The position numbers were made by a program, and so were the translations under genes. This document shows positions 48,258 to 56,288 of a DNA stretch of 64,000 nt, one piece after another (position 1 is the stretch's first letter; each line of letters starts with the position of its first letter). Source of the stretch: CAWJFJ01 sp963800065 (GTDB lineage: Bacteria; Actinomycetota; Acidimicrobiia; Acidimicrobiales; UBA8190). The stretch is from the NCBI GenBank assembly GCA_963800065.1, contig CAWCZO010000002.1, forward strand, positions 62,001-126,000. The letters run 5' to 3'. The notes beneath the pieces were generated by a model that was not told the DNA's origin, ran no database searches, and saw only the letters and a program-made list of their open reading frames with translations.

Positions 48258-50407
48258 CGGGCACGACACTGCACCGGCTGGCCGAGGTCCCGGTGCACGA
48301 GATCAAGAGGATCGGTGAAAAGCGGGCCGAGTCCCTCGCTGCGCTGGGGATCAGGAACGTCCTCGACCTGATCACGCACTACCCGCGACGCTACATCGAC
48401 CGCTCGCGCCAGGCCGACGTGGTCGGGATGACGCTCGGCGAGGAGTCCCTCGTCCTGGCCCGCGTCGGATCGGTGAAGTCACGGCGGACGCGAAACGGCC
48501 GGGCGCTGGTCGAGCTCGAGGTGGACGACGGGACGGGGACGCTCAAGGTGACGTTCTTCAACCAGGCCTGGCGGGCCAAGCAGCTGCCGGTGGGGACGGA
48601 GGCCTTGTTCTTCGGGAAGCTCGACAGCTACCGGGGGAAGCGACAATTCACCAATCCGGTGGTCGATCTGGTCGGGAACCGGACCGGTCGGATCGTGCCC
48701 ATCTACCCGACGTCGGAGAAGACGGGGATCGCCGGGTGGGAGTACGGGGACTGGATCGGGGAGGCTCTGCGCCGGGCCGGAGAGCTGGACGACCCGCTGC
48801 CCGAGAGGTTCCGGAAACAGCTCGACCTGATGGACCGGACCACGGCCTTCCGGGCCATCCACTCCCCGGAGACCTTCGACGAGAAGAACGAGGCCCGGAA
48901 GCGGCTGGCCCTCGACGAGCTCCTGCGGTTGCAGCTCGAGGTGGTCATGCGCCGCCAGGCCAGCGAACGCGACGCCCGCGGGATCAGGCACAGGGTCGCC
49001 ACGGCGGGTGCCGACGACGATCTCGTGGGCGCCTTCCTGGCCCGGCTGCCCTTCTCCCCCACGGCGGCCCAGAGCCGGGCCATGGCCGAGATCACCGAGG
49101 ACCTGGTCGGTCCGCTGCCCATGCACCGGCTCCTGCAGGGCGACGTGGGGTCGGGGAAGACGGTGGTGGCCGTGGCCGCGCTCCTGGTCGCCGTCCAGGG
49201 CGGTCACCAGGGGGCCTTCATGGCCCCCACCGAGGTCCTGGCCGAGCAGCACTTCCTCGGCGTGCGGGAGCTTCTCGACGGCCTCGTCGTCGCCGACACC
49301 GGGACGCTCGAAGGACGACGCCCCCTCAACGTGGTCCTCCTCACCAGCCGGACGCCGGCCGGGGCCAGGGCGAAGCTGCACGAGGGCCTGGCCGCCGGTG
49401 CCGTCGACGTGGTGGTGGGCACGCACGCCCTTCTGACCGAAGACGTTCGTTTCGCCAGCCTGGGTGTGGTCGTCATCGACGAACAGCACCGGTTCGGGGT
49501 GGAGCAACGCGCCGCGTTGCGGGCCAAGGGCCGCGACGCCACCAGCGGCGAGGGTGCCGATCCCGACCTCCTGGTCATGACGGCGACGCCCATCCCGCGG
49601 ACGGCGGCGATGGTGGTGTTCGGCGATCTCGACGTCACGGAGCTCGACGAGCTGCCGGCCGGGCGGGCGCCCATCCAGACGGTGTGGGCCCGGTCCGAGG
49701 ACGACGAAGCCGTCGCCTGGCAACGCGTCCGGGACGAGGTGGCGGCCGGACACCGGGCCTATGTGGTCTGCCCTCTGGTCGAGGGATCGGAGAACACCCA
49801 GGCCAAGTCGGCCACCCAGGAGAAGCAACGGTTGGAGCAGACCGTGCTGGCCGGGCTGCCGATCGGCCTTCTGCACGGCCAGCTGAAAGCGGCCGACAAG
49901 GAGGGCGTCATGGCCGCCTTCCGCCGAGGCGATCTTCCGGTGCTGGTGGCCACCACGGTGGTGGAGGTGGGGGTGGACGTGGCCGAGGCCACCGTCATGG
50001 TCATCGAGGACGCCGACCGTTTCGGGATCGCCCAGCTCCACCAGTTGCGCGGGCGGGTGGGAAGGTCGGACCTGGCCTCGTGGTGCTATCTCCTCAGTGC
50101 CGGCTCGACGGTCGACGCCGTGACCCGCCTGGAGGCCCTCGAGAAGACCACGGACGGGTTCGACCTGGCCGAGGTCGATCTCGAGCTCCGGGGCGAAGGG
50201 ACCATCCTGGGCTCCCGTCAAAAGGGTCGCAGCGACCTCAAGCTGGCGTCGTTGCGCCGGGGCGACCGTGCCCTGGTGGCCGCCGCCCGCCAGATCGCCG
50301 AGTCGCTGCTGGGCCAGGACGCCGCGCTCGAGAGCACGACGGCGTTGGCCGACGAGCTCCGCCTGTTCGTGGGTGAGGACGAGGCGGCGTACCTGCTCAA
50401 GAGCTGA
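48254..50407 (+). CDS. recG: ATP-dependent DNA helicase RecG
   Basis: A helicase of 717 residues that reverses stalled forks and processes branched DNA. The N-terminal wedge OB-fold (IKRIGEKRAESLAALGIRNV, THYPRRYIDRS) is followed by the motor. Motif I is QGDVGSGKTVVA, DEQH motif II VVIDEQHRFGVEQR, motif III MTATPIPRT, and motif VI QLHQLRGRVGR. The C-terminal block is complete. The GTG start overlaps the upstream stop as GTGA. Confidence 0.96.
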   Translation: MTGTTLHRLAEVPVHEIKRIGEKRAESLAALGIRNVLDLITHYPRRYIDRSRQADVVGMTLGEESLVLARVGSVKSRRTRNGRALVELEVDDGTGTLKVTFFNQAWRAKQLPVGTEALFFGKLDSYRGKRQFTNPVVDLVGNRTGRIVPIYPTSEKTGIAGWEYGDWIGEALRRAGELDDPLPERFRKQLDLMDRTTAFRAIHSPETFDEKNEARKRLALDELLRLQLEVVMRRQASERDARGIRHRVATAGADDDLVGAFLARLPFSPTAAQSRAMAEITEDLVGPLPMHRLLQGDVGSGKTVVAVAALLVAVQGGHQGAFMAPTEVLAEQHFLGVRELLDGLVVADTGTLEGRRPLNVVLLTSRTPAGARAKLHEGLAAGAVDVVVGTHALLTEDVRFASLGVVVIDEQHRFGVEQRAALRAKGRDATSGEGADPDLLVMTATPIPRTAAMVVFGDLDVTELDELPAGRAPIQTVWARSEDDEAVAWQRVRDEVAAGHRAYVVCPLVEGSENTQAKSATQEKQRLEQTVLAGLPIGLLHGQLKAADKEGVMAAFRRGDLPVLVATTVVEVGVDVAEATVMVIEDADRFGIAQLHQLRGRVGRSDLASWCYLLSAGSTVDAVTRLEALEKTTDGFDLAEVDLELRGEGTILGSRQKGRSDLKLASLRRGDRALVAAARQIAESLLGQDAALESTTALADELRLFVGEDEAAYLLKS

Positions 50408-50438
50408 CCCGGGCGCGGCCGTCCGCGAGGCGCACAAC

Positions 50439-50444
50439 TACGCT
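50439..50444 (+). promoter_or_regulatory. -10 box (TACGCT) before rsmD
   Basis: TACGCT ends 7 bases before a GTG at 50452, which opens a short ORF, and 17 bases before the rsmD GTG at 50462. Confidence 0.45.
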
Positions 50445-50451
50445 GACCAGG

Positions 50452-50484
50452 GTGGGCGCCTGTGCGTGTGATCGCCGGTCATAG
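50452..50484 (+). CDS. possible leaderless mini-ORF with two Cys codons overlapping rsmD
   Basis: GTG GGC GCC TGT GCG TGT GAT CGC CGG TCA TAG encodes MGACACDRRS in a frame different from rsmD, whose start lies inside it. The 7-base spacing from the -10 box is ideal for a leaderless start here. Speculative. Confidence 0.25.
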   Translation: MGACACDRRS

Positions 50485-51145
50485 CCGGGGCCGGCCGCTC
50501 AGGGCACCGGTGGGCGGGTCGACTCGGCCGACCGCCGACCGGGTCCGGGAGTCGATCTTCAACGTCCTCGGGAGTCTGCTGAACCTCGAAGGGGCCGTCG
50601 TGGTCGACCTCTTCGCCGGGAGCGGGGCGATGGGGATCGAGGCGCTGTCGCGTGGGGCGGCATCGGTGACGTTCGTCGACAGCTCGTTGCCGGCCGTGCG
50701 GGCCGTGAAGGCCAATGTGACGGGGACGGGGCTCGATCCCGCTCAGACCCGTGTGGTGCGGTCGGACGTCCTGGGCTGGCTCCTGCGGCCCCATCGCTTC
50801 GATCTGGCCCTGTGCGATCCCCCCTACGCGTTCGACGCCTGGGGGTTGCTCCTGGCCCGGCTCCATGCCGGGGTGGTGGTCATGGAATCGGACCGGGACA
50901 TCGCCGTGCCCGGGGGCTGGGAGATCATCAGGAACAAGCGCTACGGCGGTACGCTCGTCACGGTGGTCCGCTCCCCACAGTCGTATCAGGCCCCACAGTC
51001 GCATCAGGCCCCGCCGTTGGACCAGGCGCCGTTGGACCAGGCCCCGCCGTTGGACCAGGCCCCGCCGTTGGACCAGGCCCCGCCGTTGGACCAGGCCCCG
51101 CCGTTGGACCAGGCCCCGCCGTCGCAGCAGAGAGGCACCTCGTGA
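50462..51145 (+). CDS. rsmD: 16S rRNA (guanine966-N2)-methyltransferase RsmD with repeat tail
   Basis: A protein of 227 residues. The methyltransferase (1-172) starts MRVIAGHSRGRPLRAPVG, with TRPTADRVRESIFN, the SAM motif VVDLFAGSGAMGIEALSRGA and the catalytic DPPY (119-122). The tail (about 173-227) is not part of the family: it consists of QAPPLD units encoded by 18-base tandem repeats. It overlaps coaD by 4 bases. The fold is complete without the tail, so the tail is probably a disordered extension. Confidence 0.92.
   Translation: MRVIAGHSRGRPLRAPVGGSTRPTADRVRESIFNVLGSLLNLEGAVVVDLFAGSGAMGIEALSRGAASVTFVDSSLPAVRAVKANVTGTGLDPAQTRVVRSDVLGWLLRPHRFDLALCDPPYAFDAWGLLLARLHAGVVVMESDRDIAVPGGWEIIRNKRYGGTLVTVVRSPQSYQAPQSHQAPPLDQAPLDQAPPLDQAPPLDQAPPLDQAPPLDQAPPSQQRGTS
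51005..51109 (+). repeat. 18-base tandem repeat encoding QAPPLD
   Basis: Exact copies of CAGGCCCCGCCGTTGGAC start at 51005, 51038, 51056, 51074 and 51092, with a 15-base variant at 51023. More divergent QAPQSH-type units lie just upstream. All are in frame with rsmD. Confidence 0.92.
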
Positions 51146-51621
51146 CCGTTGCACTCATCCCGGGCTCGTTCGACCCGTTCCACAACGGCCACCTCGAAGT
51201 GGTGGAACGAGCCGGCCGCCTCTTCGACGACGTGGTGGTGGCGGCGCTGCGGAACCCACAGAAGGCCGAACCCCTCTTCAATCTGGCCGAGCGTGAGGAG
51301 ATGCTGAAGGAGGCCCTCGCCCATCTCCCGAACGTCCGGATCGTCTCGGTGTCGAAACTGGTCGTCAACGTGGCGCACGACGTCGGGGCCTCGGCCATCG
51401 TCAAGGGACTGCGGGCCGTCTCCGACTTCGAGAACGAGTTGCAGATGGCCCAGATGAACCGCCAGCTCTCGGGGATCGAGACGCTCTTCATCCCCACCAC
51501 CTCCACGTCGGCCTTCGTCGCCTCGCGCCTCTTGCGCGAAGTGGCCCGCTACGGCGGCGACGTGTCGGCCTTCGTCCCCAAGGCGGTGTGGCTGCGCCTC
51601 CAGGAGAAGTTCTCCCCGTGA
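51142..51621 (+). CDS. coaD: phosphopantetheine adenylyltransferase
   Basis: A protein of 159 residues catalysing the fourth step of CoA synthesis. The nucleotidyltransferase signature GSFDPFHNGHLEVVERA, LVVNVAHDVGASAIVKGLRA and the C-terminal STSAFVASRLLREVARYGGD are visible. The GTG start overlaps the rsmD stop (GTGA), and the stop overlaps the next gene by 4 bases, so three genes are translationally coupled. Confidence 0.96.
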   Translation: MTVALIPGSFDPFHNGHLEVVERAGRLFDDVVVAALRNPQKAEPLFNLAEREEMLKEALAHLPNVRIVSVSKLVVNVAHDVGASAIVKGLRAVSDFENELQMAQMNRQLSGIETLFIPTTSTSAFVASRLLREVARYGGDVSAFVPKAVWLRLQEKFSP

Positions 51622-52208
51622 CCGACGACATCTTCGTCGACGACCCCTTCGAGGAGACCGCTCCCGTGGTCGAGGCCGACGCCCAGGGCCTCTTGCGCCA
51701 AGCCGTCGATGTGGTGTCCACGGCACGGACGATGCCGTTGTCGGCCTCCGTCCTGGTGGCGCGCGACGAGCTGCTCGAGATGCTGCAGGGGGCGCTCGAC
51801 CGCTTCCCCGACGAGCTCCGCCAGGCCCGCTGGCTCCTGCGTGAACGTGATGAGTTCCTGGCCACCCGGCAACGCGAGGCCGACAACCTCCTGGAGGAGG
51901 TCAGGGCCCAGGCCGAGCGGATGGTGCAGAGGACCGAGATCGTCCGGCAGGCCAACCACGTGGCCCAGCGGATCCTCGACGACGCCCGCGAGGAGGCCCG
52001 GCGGCTGCGCCACGAAGCCGAGGATTTCTGCGACCAGAAGCTGGCCTCGTTCGAGATCGTGCTCGACCGGACGATCAAGACCGTCCAGGCGGGGCGCGAG
52101 AAGCTCCATGCCATCCCCCCGCCGCTGCCCGAGGACAAGGGTGCCCCGGGCGCCGCCGCCGGCGCCGACCCCGACGAGCTCGGGTTCTTCGATCAGGACG
52201 ACGCCTGA
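51618..52208 (+). CDS. sepIVA: DivIVA-like coiled-coil protein, SepIVA homologue
   Basis: A protein of 196 residues. An acidic N-terminus (TDDIFVDDPFEE) is followed by a helical region and a long coiled coil (about 75-165) rich in Arg, Glu and Ala (LLRERDEFLATRQREADNLL). The end is Pro/Asp-rich. Position and build match mycobacterial SepIVA (Rv2927c type), a DivIVA-related division protein encoded beside the DUF177-rnc-mutM-smc block. No catalytic motif is present. GTG start overlaps the coaD stop. Confidence 0.75.
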   Translation: MTDDIFVDDPFEETAPVVEADAQGLLRQAVDVVSTARTMPLSASVLVARDELLEMLQGALDRFPDELRQARWLLRERDEFLATRQREADNLLEEVRAQAERMVQRTEIVRQANHVAQRILDDAREEARRLRHEAEDFCDQKLASFEIVLDRTIKTVQAGREKLHAIPPPLPEDKGAPGAAAGADPDELGFFDQDDA

Positions 52209-52218
52209 GGGGCCTGTC

Positions 52219-52740
52219 GTGACCGCCCGCCCTTTCGTCGTCCACGTCGCCAAACTGCGGCGCGTCCTGGGCACCCGCTGGCACGAGGTGCGGTCGGGCC
52301 CCATCGACGACCTGGCCTGCTCGGGGAGCGAGGTTTCCGCCGGGTCCGAGTTGCGGGCCGACGTGACGTTCGAATCGATCGCCGGCGGGGTCTCCGTCAC
52401 CGGCGTCGTGACGGCTCCGTGGACGGGCGCCTGCCGACGCTGCCTGGTGACGGCATCGGGGACGCTGACGATCCCGGTTCGGGAGCTCTACACGGAGGAC
52501 GGTGACGGGGAGGACACGTATCCGTTGACCGATGACGAGGTCGATCTCGAGGACCTCGTGCACGACGCCGTCCTGCTCGAGCTTCCCCTGGCGCCGCTGT
52601 GCGGTGAGGGATGCCTCGGCCTCTGTCCCATGTGCGGGATCAATCGGAACGAGCAGAATTGCCGGTGCGAGACGCCCCGTGACGGGCGTTGGGCCGCCCT
52701 GGACGTCCTGCGGGTTCCCGATCTGGGGGCCGGGAACTGA
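52219..52740 (+). CDS. DUF177/YceD family protein
   Basis: A protein of 173 residues with the family's GACRRCLVTASG motif and the C-terminal Cys cluster LCGEGCLGLCPMCGINRN plus CRC, likely a metal site. YceD homologues are almost always upstream of rpmF, as here, and are linked to 23S rRNA maturation. GTG start 10 bases after the SepIVA-like stop. Confidence 0.9.
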   Translation: MTARPFVVHVAKLRRVLGTRWHEVRSGPIDDLACSGSEVSAGSELRADVTFESIAGGVSVTGVVTAPWTGACRRCLVTASGTLTIPVRELYTEDGDGEDTYPLTDDEVDLEDLVHDAVLLELPLAPLCGEGCLGLCPMCGINRNEQNCRCETPRDGRWAALDVLRVPDLGAGN

Positions 52741-52792
52741 CCGGCGGCCGACCGGGTATCGTGGACCGGCCCCCGACCTGAGGTGACCGACG

Positions 52793-52972
52793 ATGGCCGT
52801 CCCCAAGAAAAAGACCTCCAAGGCGAAGAGCCGTAGCCGGCGCGCCTCGAATTGGGTGCTCGGCCTCCCGGCCCGCAGCGTGTGCCCCCAGTGCCAGCAC
52901 GCCAAGGTCCCGCACGTCGTCTGTCCCAACTGCGGGTGGTACAAGGGCCGGCAGGCCGTCGAAGTCGACTAA
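52793..52972 (+). CDS. rpmF: 50S ribosomal protein L32
   Basis: A protein of 59 residues: MAVPKKKTSKAKSRSRRASN, then VCPQC and VCPNCGWYKGR, the zinc ribbon of L32 (C+ form). GAGGTGA about 7 bases before ATG is the ribosome binding site. TATCGT at about 52757-52762 could be its own -10 box. Its TAA shares a base with the plsX ATG (TAATG). Confidence 0.96.
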   Translation: MAVPKKKTSKAKSRSRRASNWVLGLPARSVCPQCQHAKVPHVVCPNCGWYKGRQAVEVD

Positions 52973-53988
52973 TGGTCGGCGCCCGTGCCGGTCTCGGCGA
53001 CGCCACCGGGCGCCCCCTGCCGGTGGTGGTCGACGCCATGGGCGGCGACCGGGCGCCGGGCGAGATCGTGGCCGGAGCCCGCCGGGCCGCCGATGAGCTG
53101 GGGATCGAGGTGGTCCTGGTGGGCCCCCCCGACCAGGTCGGCGATACCGGGGGACTGGAGATCCTCCCCGCTTCCGAGGTCATCGCCATGGACGAGGATC
53201 CCGGGCAGGGGGTGCGCCGGAAGAAGGATTCCTCCCTGGTCCGGGCGGCCGAGGCCGTGCGCGACGGGCGGGCCCTGGCCATGGTCAGCGCCGGGAACAC
53301 GGGAGCGACCATGGCCAGTGCCCTGCTGCGGATGGGTCGGCTGAAAGGGATCGTCCGACCGGCCATCGCCACCCCGATCCCGCAATTGGGTTCGCATCCC
53401 ACCGTCCTGCTCGATGCCGGCGCCAACACCGAGTGCACGCCGGCCATGCTCGTCCAGTTCGCCCAGATGGGGGCCGCCTACTCGACCGCCCGCTACGGCG
53501 TGGCCGACCCCACCGTGGCCCTGCTGTCGATCGGCGAGGAGAAGTCGAAGGGCACGCCCCTGGTGAAGGAGACGCACGCTCTGCTCTCGGCCACCCCCGG
53601 CCTGCGCTTCGTCGGGAACGCCGAGGGCCGTGACCTGATGAAGGACGCGCCGGACGTGGTGGTGACCGACGGCTTCACCGGCAACGTGGCGCTCAAGACC
53701 CTCGAGGGGGCGCTGCGGTTCTTCATGGACACCCTGCTCGAGGTCCTCACCAGGAACGAGGAGACGAGGAAGGCCTCCGACGTGCTCCTGCCCTATCTGG
53801 CCCCACTGGCCGCCGAGTTCGACCCCGACAACACCGGCGGGGCGGTCCTCCTCGGGGTCGACGGCGTCTGCGTGATCAGCCACGGATCGTCATCGGCCCA
53901 GGCGATCGTGTCGGCCGTCCGGGTGGCCCACGACGTGGCCACGGCCGGCCTCGTCGACCGCCTGGCCCACGCCGTCACCGTGGGGTAA
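52972..53988 (+). CDS. plsX: phosphate acyltransferase PlsX
   Basis: A peripheral membrane enzyme of 338 residues that makes acyl-phosphate from acyl-ACP for phospholipid synthesis. VVVDAMGGDRAPGEIVAGA, VSAGNTGATMASALL, LLDAGANTE, EEKSKGTPLVKETH and VTDGFTGNVALKTLEG are the PlsX motifs. The ATG overlaps the rpmF stop. plsX next to acpP couples lipid supply to ribosome genes. Confidence 0.96.
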   Translation: MVGARAGLGDATGRPLPVVVDAMGGDRAPGEIVAGARRAADELGIEVVLVGPPDQVGDTGGLEILPASEVIAMDEDPGQGVRRKKDSSLVRAAEAVRDGRALAMVSAGNTGATMASALLRMGRLKGIVRPAIATPIPQLGSHPTVLLDAGANTECTPAMLVQFAQMGAAYSTARYGVADPTVALLSIGEEKSKGTPLVKETHALLSATPGLRFVGNAEGRDLMKDAPDVVVTDGFTGNVALKTLEGALRFFMDTLLEVLTRNEETRKASDVLLPYLAPLAAEFDPDNTGGAVLLGVDGVCVISHGSSSAQAIVSAVRVAHDVATAGLVDRLAHAVTVG

Positions 53989-54026
53989 CCACCGGCGACC
54001 GACCCGGGCCCCGCTTTCCGGCCCAT

Positions 54027-54109
54027 CTGACACGCTCAGGGAGGATCCGACTTCCGCCCGTGGGCGGGGTTGATGGCGACGTGCCGTCGCGTTTTCGGCG
54101 GAGTGTCAG
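54027..54109 (+). other. nested inverted repeats in the plsX-acpP gap
   Basis: CTGACAC 54027-54033 is perfectly complementary to GTGTCAG 54103-54109. Inside them CCGCCC 54054-54059 and GGGCGG 54062-54067 form a tight hairpin. This may be the plsX terminator or a structured leader. The rest of the 209-base gap holds only the acpP promoter. Confidence 0.4.
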
Positions 54110-54157
54110 AAGTGGCCTCCGACCAGGGATTCCGTCTGCCACAGGGCCGTCGTCGGG

Positions 54158-54163
54158 TAGGAT
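54158..54163 (+). promoter_or_regulatory. -10 box (TAGGAT) of acpP
   Basis: TAGGAT 34 bases before the GTG start. The leader carries AGGAG 6 bases before GTG 54198, so this transcript is leadered. Confidence 0.45.
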
Positions 54164-54197
54164 GCCGCCGGAAACTTCAAACCCGCAGGAGAACGAC

Positions 54198-54494
54198 GTG
54201 CCCGCAGAGACTCACGTGGAAAAGGGTCCGCTCGACCGCCAGCAGGTCTTCGAGCTGGTACGGGACCAGCTGGCCGACATCCTCGAGGTGGAACCCTCCA
54301 CGATCAGGGAGTCCGCCTCCTTCGCCGAGGACCTCGATGCCGACTCGCTGGCCTTGATCGAGCTGGTGGAGGCCCTCGAAGAAGAGCTCGGAGAGCGGAC
54401 GGTGGGATTCAGGATCGAGGACGAGGACCTGGAGGACCTCCGAACCGTCCGTGACGCCGTCGACTACGTGGTCGCCAAGCTCGGAGTGACCTGA
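54198..54494 (+). CDS. acpP: acyl carrier protein
   Basis: A protein of 98 residues, acidic. The phosphopantetheine site S50 is in DLDADSLALIELVEALEEEL. FRIEDEDLEDLRTVRDAVDY is helix III of ACP. The N-terminus is about 10 residues longer than classical AcpP. GTG start fixed by the AGGAG in the leader. It carries acyl chains for PlsX and for the FabZ-like dehydratase. Confidence 0.94.
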   Translation: MPAETHVEKGPLDRQQVFELVRDQLADILEVEPSTIRESASFAEDLDADSLALIELVEALEEELGERTVGFRIEDEDLEDLRTVRDAVDYVVAKLGVT

Positions 54495-54645
54495 GACGGT
54501 CGACGATCCCGCCCCTGTTCACGGCGCCGCGGGCGCCGGATCCGAGGTCGTCACCTCGGCCCGCTCCGCGCCCTCGGGCACGGAGCCAGGGGTCGCGGAC
54601 GTAGGTGGTCCCCATCCGGCCGGCGATCGACGACCGCCGGTTCCC

Positions 54646-55365
54646 GACACCACCGACCTCGCCCGACGGCTGGGGCGGCCCTTCAACGACGAGTCCCTGC
54701 TCGTCCAGGCCCTGGCCCACCGCTCGTGGTGCGCCGAGTCCGGTGGGCTCCCGTCGAACGAGCGGCTCGAGTTCCTGGGTGACGCCGTCCTCGGGCTGGT
54801 GGTGGCCGAGTACTGCTACGGGGCCTATCCCGACATGCCCGAGGGCGCCCTGGCCAAGGTGCGCGCCGCCGTGGTGAACACGGCCGTCCTGGCCGAGGTG
54901 GGTGCGGAGCTCGGGCTCGGTCCGGTCCTGCTGCTCGGTCGGGGCGAGGACGCCTCGGGAGGGCGGGCCAAGCCCTCGATCCTGGCTAACACCGTCGAAG
55001 CGTTGATCGCCGCCGTCTACCTCGACGGGGGCTTCGAGACGGCCACCCGCTTCGTGCTCGGTCTCCTCGACCAACGGATCAAGGAGGCGGCGGCCGGGCC
55101 CGGAGCCGAGGACTTCAAGACCCGTCTGCAGGAGGTGGTCGTCCGCCGGGTCGGGGCCCTGCCCCGGTACGAGGTGGCGGGGACGGGACCCGACCACGCC
55201 CGCCGTTACACGGCGACGGTGTTCGTCGAAGGAGCGGTGGTGGGGGTGGGCGAAGGCCGGTCGAAGAAGGATGCGGAACAGGCCGCCGCCCACGCCGCCT
55301 TCCCGGCCTTCGCCGAGCCGGTCGACCGTGACCTCGCCGACGGTGGTGTGCCCTCCCATGCCTGA
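54646..55365 (+). CDS. rnc: ribonuclease III (start codon not found in frame)
   Basis: The double-strand RNase that processes rRNA precursors. Conserved coding begins around 54646 (DTTDLARRLGRPFNDESLLV), followed by the catalytic signature NERLEFLGDAVLGLVVAE. A dsRNA-binding domain (about 55110-55310) has RLQEVVVRRVG, ARRYTATVFVEG and GRSKKDAEQAAAHAAF. Between the last in-frame stop (54487-54489) and GTG 54799, inside the catalytic domain, the frame has no ATG, GTG or TTG. A GTG at 54605 in the neighbouring frame would fit if one base were missing shortly after it (for example in CCCC 54610-54613). Coordinates given are for the clearly coding part. It overlaps mutM by 8 bases. Confidence 0.88.
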   Translation, partial: DTTDLARRLGRPFNDESLLVQALAHRSWCAESGGLPSNERLEFLGDAVLGLVVAEYCYGAYPDMPEGALAKVRAAVVNTAVLAEVGAELGLGPVLLLGRGEDASGGRAKPSILANTVEALIAAVYLDGGFETATRFVLGLLDQRIKEAAAGPGAEDFKTRLQEVVVRRVGALPRYEVAGTGPDHARRYTATVFVEGAVVGVGEGRSKKDAEQAAAHAAFPAFAEPVDRDLADGGVPSHA

Positions 55366-56194
55366 GCTTCCGGAGGTCGAGACCATCCGCCGCGATCTCG
55401 AGAAGGAGGTCATCGGCCGGCGGGTGAAGACGGTGGAGGTCAAGGGAAAGCGGTCGATCCGGCGTCACAAGAGTGGCCCGGAATTCCGGGCCCGGCTCGA
55501 AGGCCGGAAGATCACCTCGATCCGGCGGGCCGGGAAGTACCTGCTCGTCGGCCTCGATGATGACGACATCCTCGTGGTCCACCTGGGGATGAGCGGCCAG
55601 TTGCTTCGGGCCAAGGGACCGAAGGAGCCCCTCGACCGTCACACCCACGTGGTCATCACCTTCACCCAGGGTGGGCAGCTCCGATTCGTCGATCCCCGCA
55701 CCTTCGGGGAGATGTTCGTGACCGCCGGCGACGAGCTGGAGGCCGTGCCCGAGCTGTCGCACCTGGGTTTCGACCCACTCGAGGAGGTCATGAGCTGGTC
55801 CCGCTTCGGGCAGCTCCTGGCCGATCGGCATGCCGCCCTCAAGACGTTGCTCATGGATCAGAAATTCGTCGCCGGGATCGGCAACATCTACTCCGACGAG
55901 ATCCTCTTCGCCGCCGGGCTGCGCTACGACCGGGGCTCGGACTCGTTGAGCGCGCAGGAGATCCGCCGGCTCTACCGGGCCATGGTCGAGACCCTCTCGG
56001 AGGCGGTGAAGTACCGGGGTTCGTCGCTGGCCGACGAGCAGTACCGCGATCTCTTCGGGGAGATCGGCGACTACCAGGGTCAACATCAGGTCTACGACCG
56101 AGAGGGCAGCGCCTGCCGGAGATGTCGGAACTCGATCGTTCGGGTGAAGGTCAACGGCCGCTCGGCCTTCCTGTGCGAGCACTGCCAGATCTGA
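55358..56194 (+). CDS. mutM: formamidopyrimidine-DNA glycosylase (Fpg/MutM)
   Basis: A base-excision glycosylase of 278 residues that removes 8-oxoguanine. The N-terminal catalytic Pro-Glu is in MPELPEVETIRRDL. HLGMSGQL follows, then the helix-two-turns-helix KFVAGIGNIYSDEILFAAGL and a complete C-terminal zinc finger (CRRC ... CEHC). The order rnc-mutM-smc is the normal actinobacterial one. Confidence 0.96.
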   Translation: MPELPEVETIRRDLEKEVIGRRVKTVEVKGKRSIRRHKSGPEFRARLEGRKITSIRRAGKYLLVGLDDDDILVVHLGMSGQLLRAKGPKEPLDRHTHVVITFTQGGQLRFVDPRTFGEMFVTAGDELEAVPELSHLGFDPLEEVMSWSRFGQLLADRHAALKTLLMDQKFVAGIGNIYSDEILFAAGLRYDRGSDSLSAQEIRRLYRAMVETLSEAVKYRGSSLADEQYRDLFGEIGDYQGQHQVYDREGSACRRCRNSIVRVKVNGRSAFLCEHCQI

Positions 56195-56274
56195 CGCCAG
56201 ATCGGGCGGGCCGGTCCGACCCCGGGCGGAGAAGGCCCCCGCGCCGCCATCCCCGACTGGCGCTGTCCGACAGG

Positions 56275-56280
56275 TAGGGT
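56275..56280 (+). promoter_or_regulatory. -10 box (TAGGGT) of smc, leaderless
   Basis: TAGGGT ends 8 bases before GTG 56289. Confidence 0.5.
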
Positions 56281-56288
56281 GACCAACG

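Noticed and set aside
48479..50437. 652-codon minus-strand frame opposite recG
   Set aside because: Same kind of antisense shadow; recG motifs are all present on the plus strand.
51005..51109. CRISPR array
   Set aside because: The 18-base units are tandem with no spacers and are in frame with rsmD; no cas genes are present.
54799..55365. GTG 54799 as the RNase III start
   Set aside because: It would cut away the residues before LVVAE, including conserved N-terminal helices and the NERLEFLGDAV signature, although these are encoded in frame just upstream.
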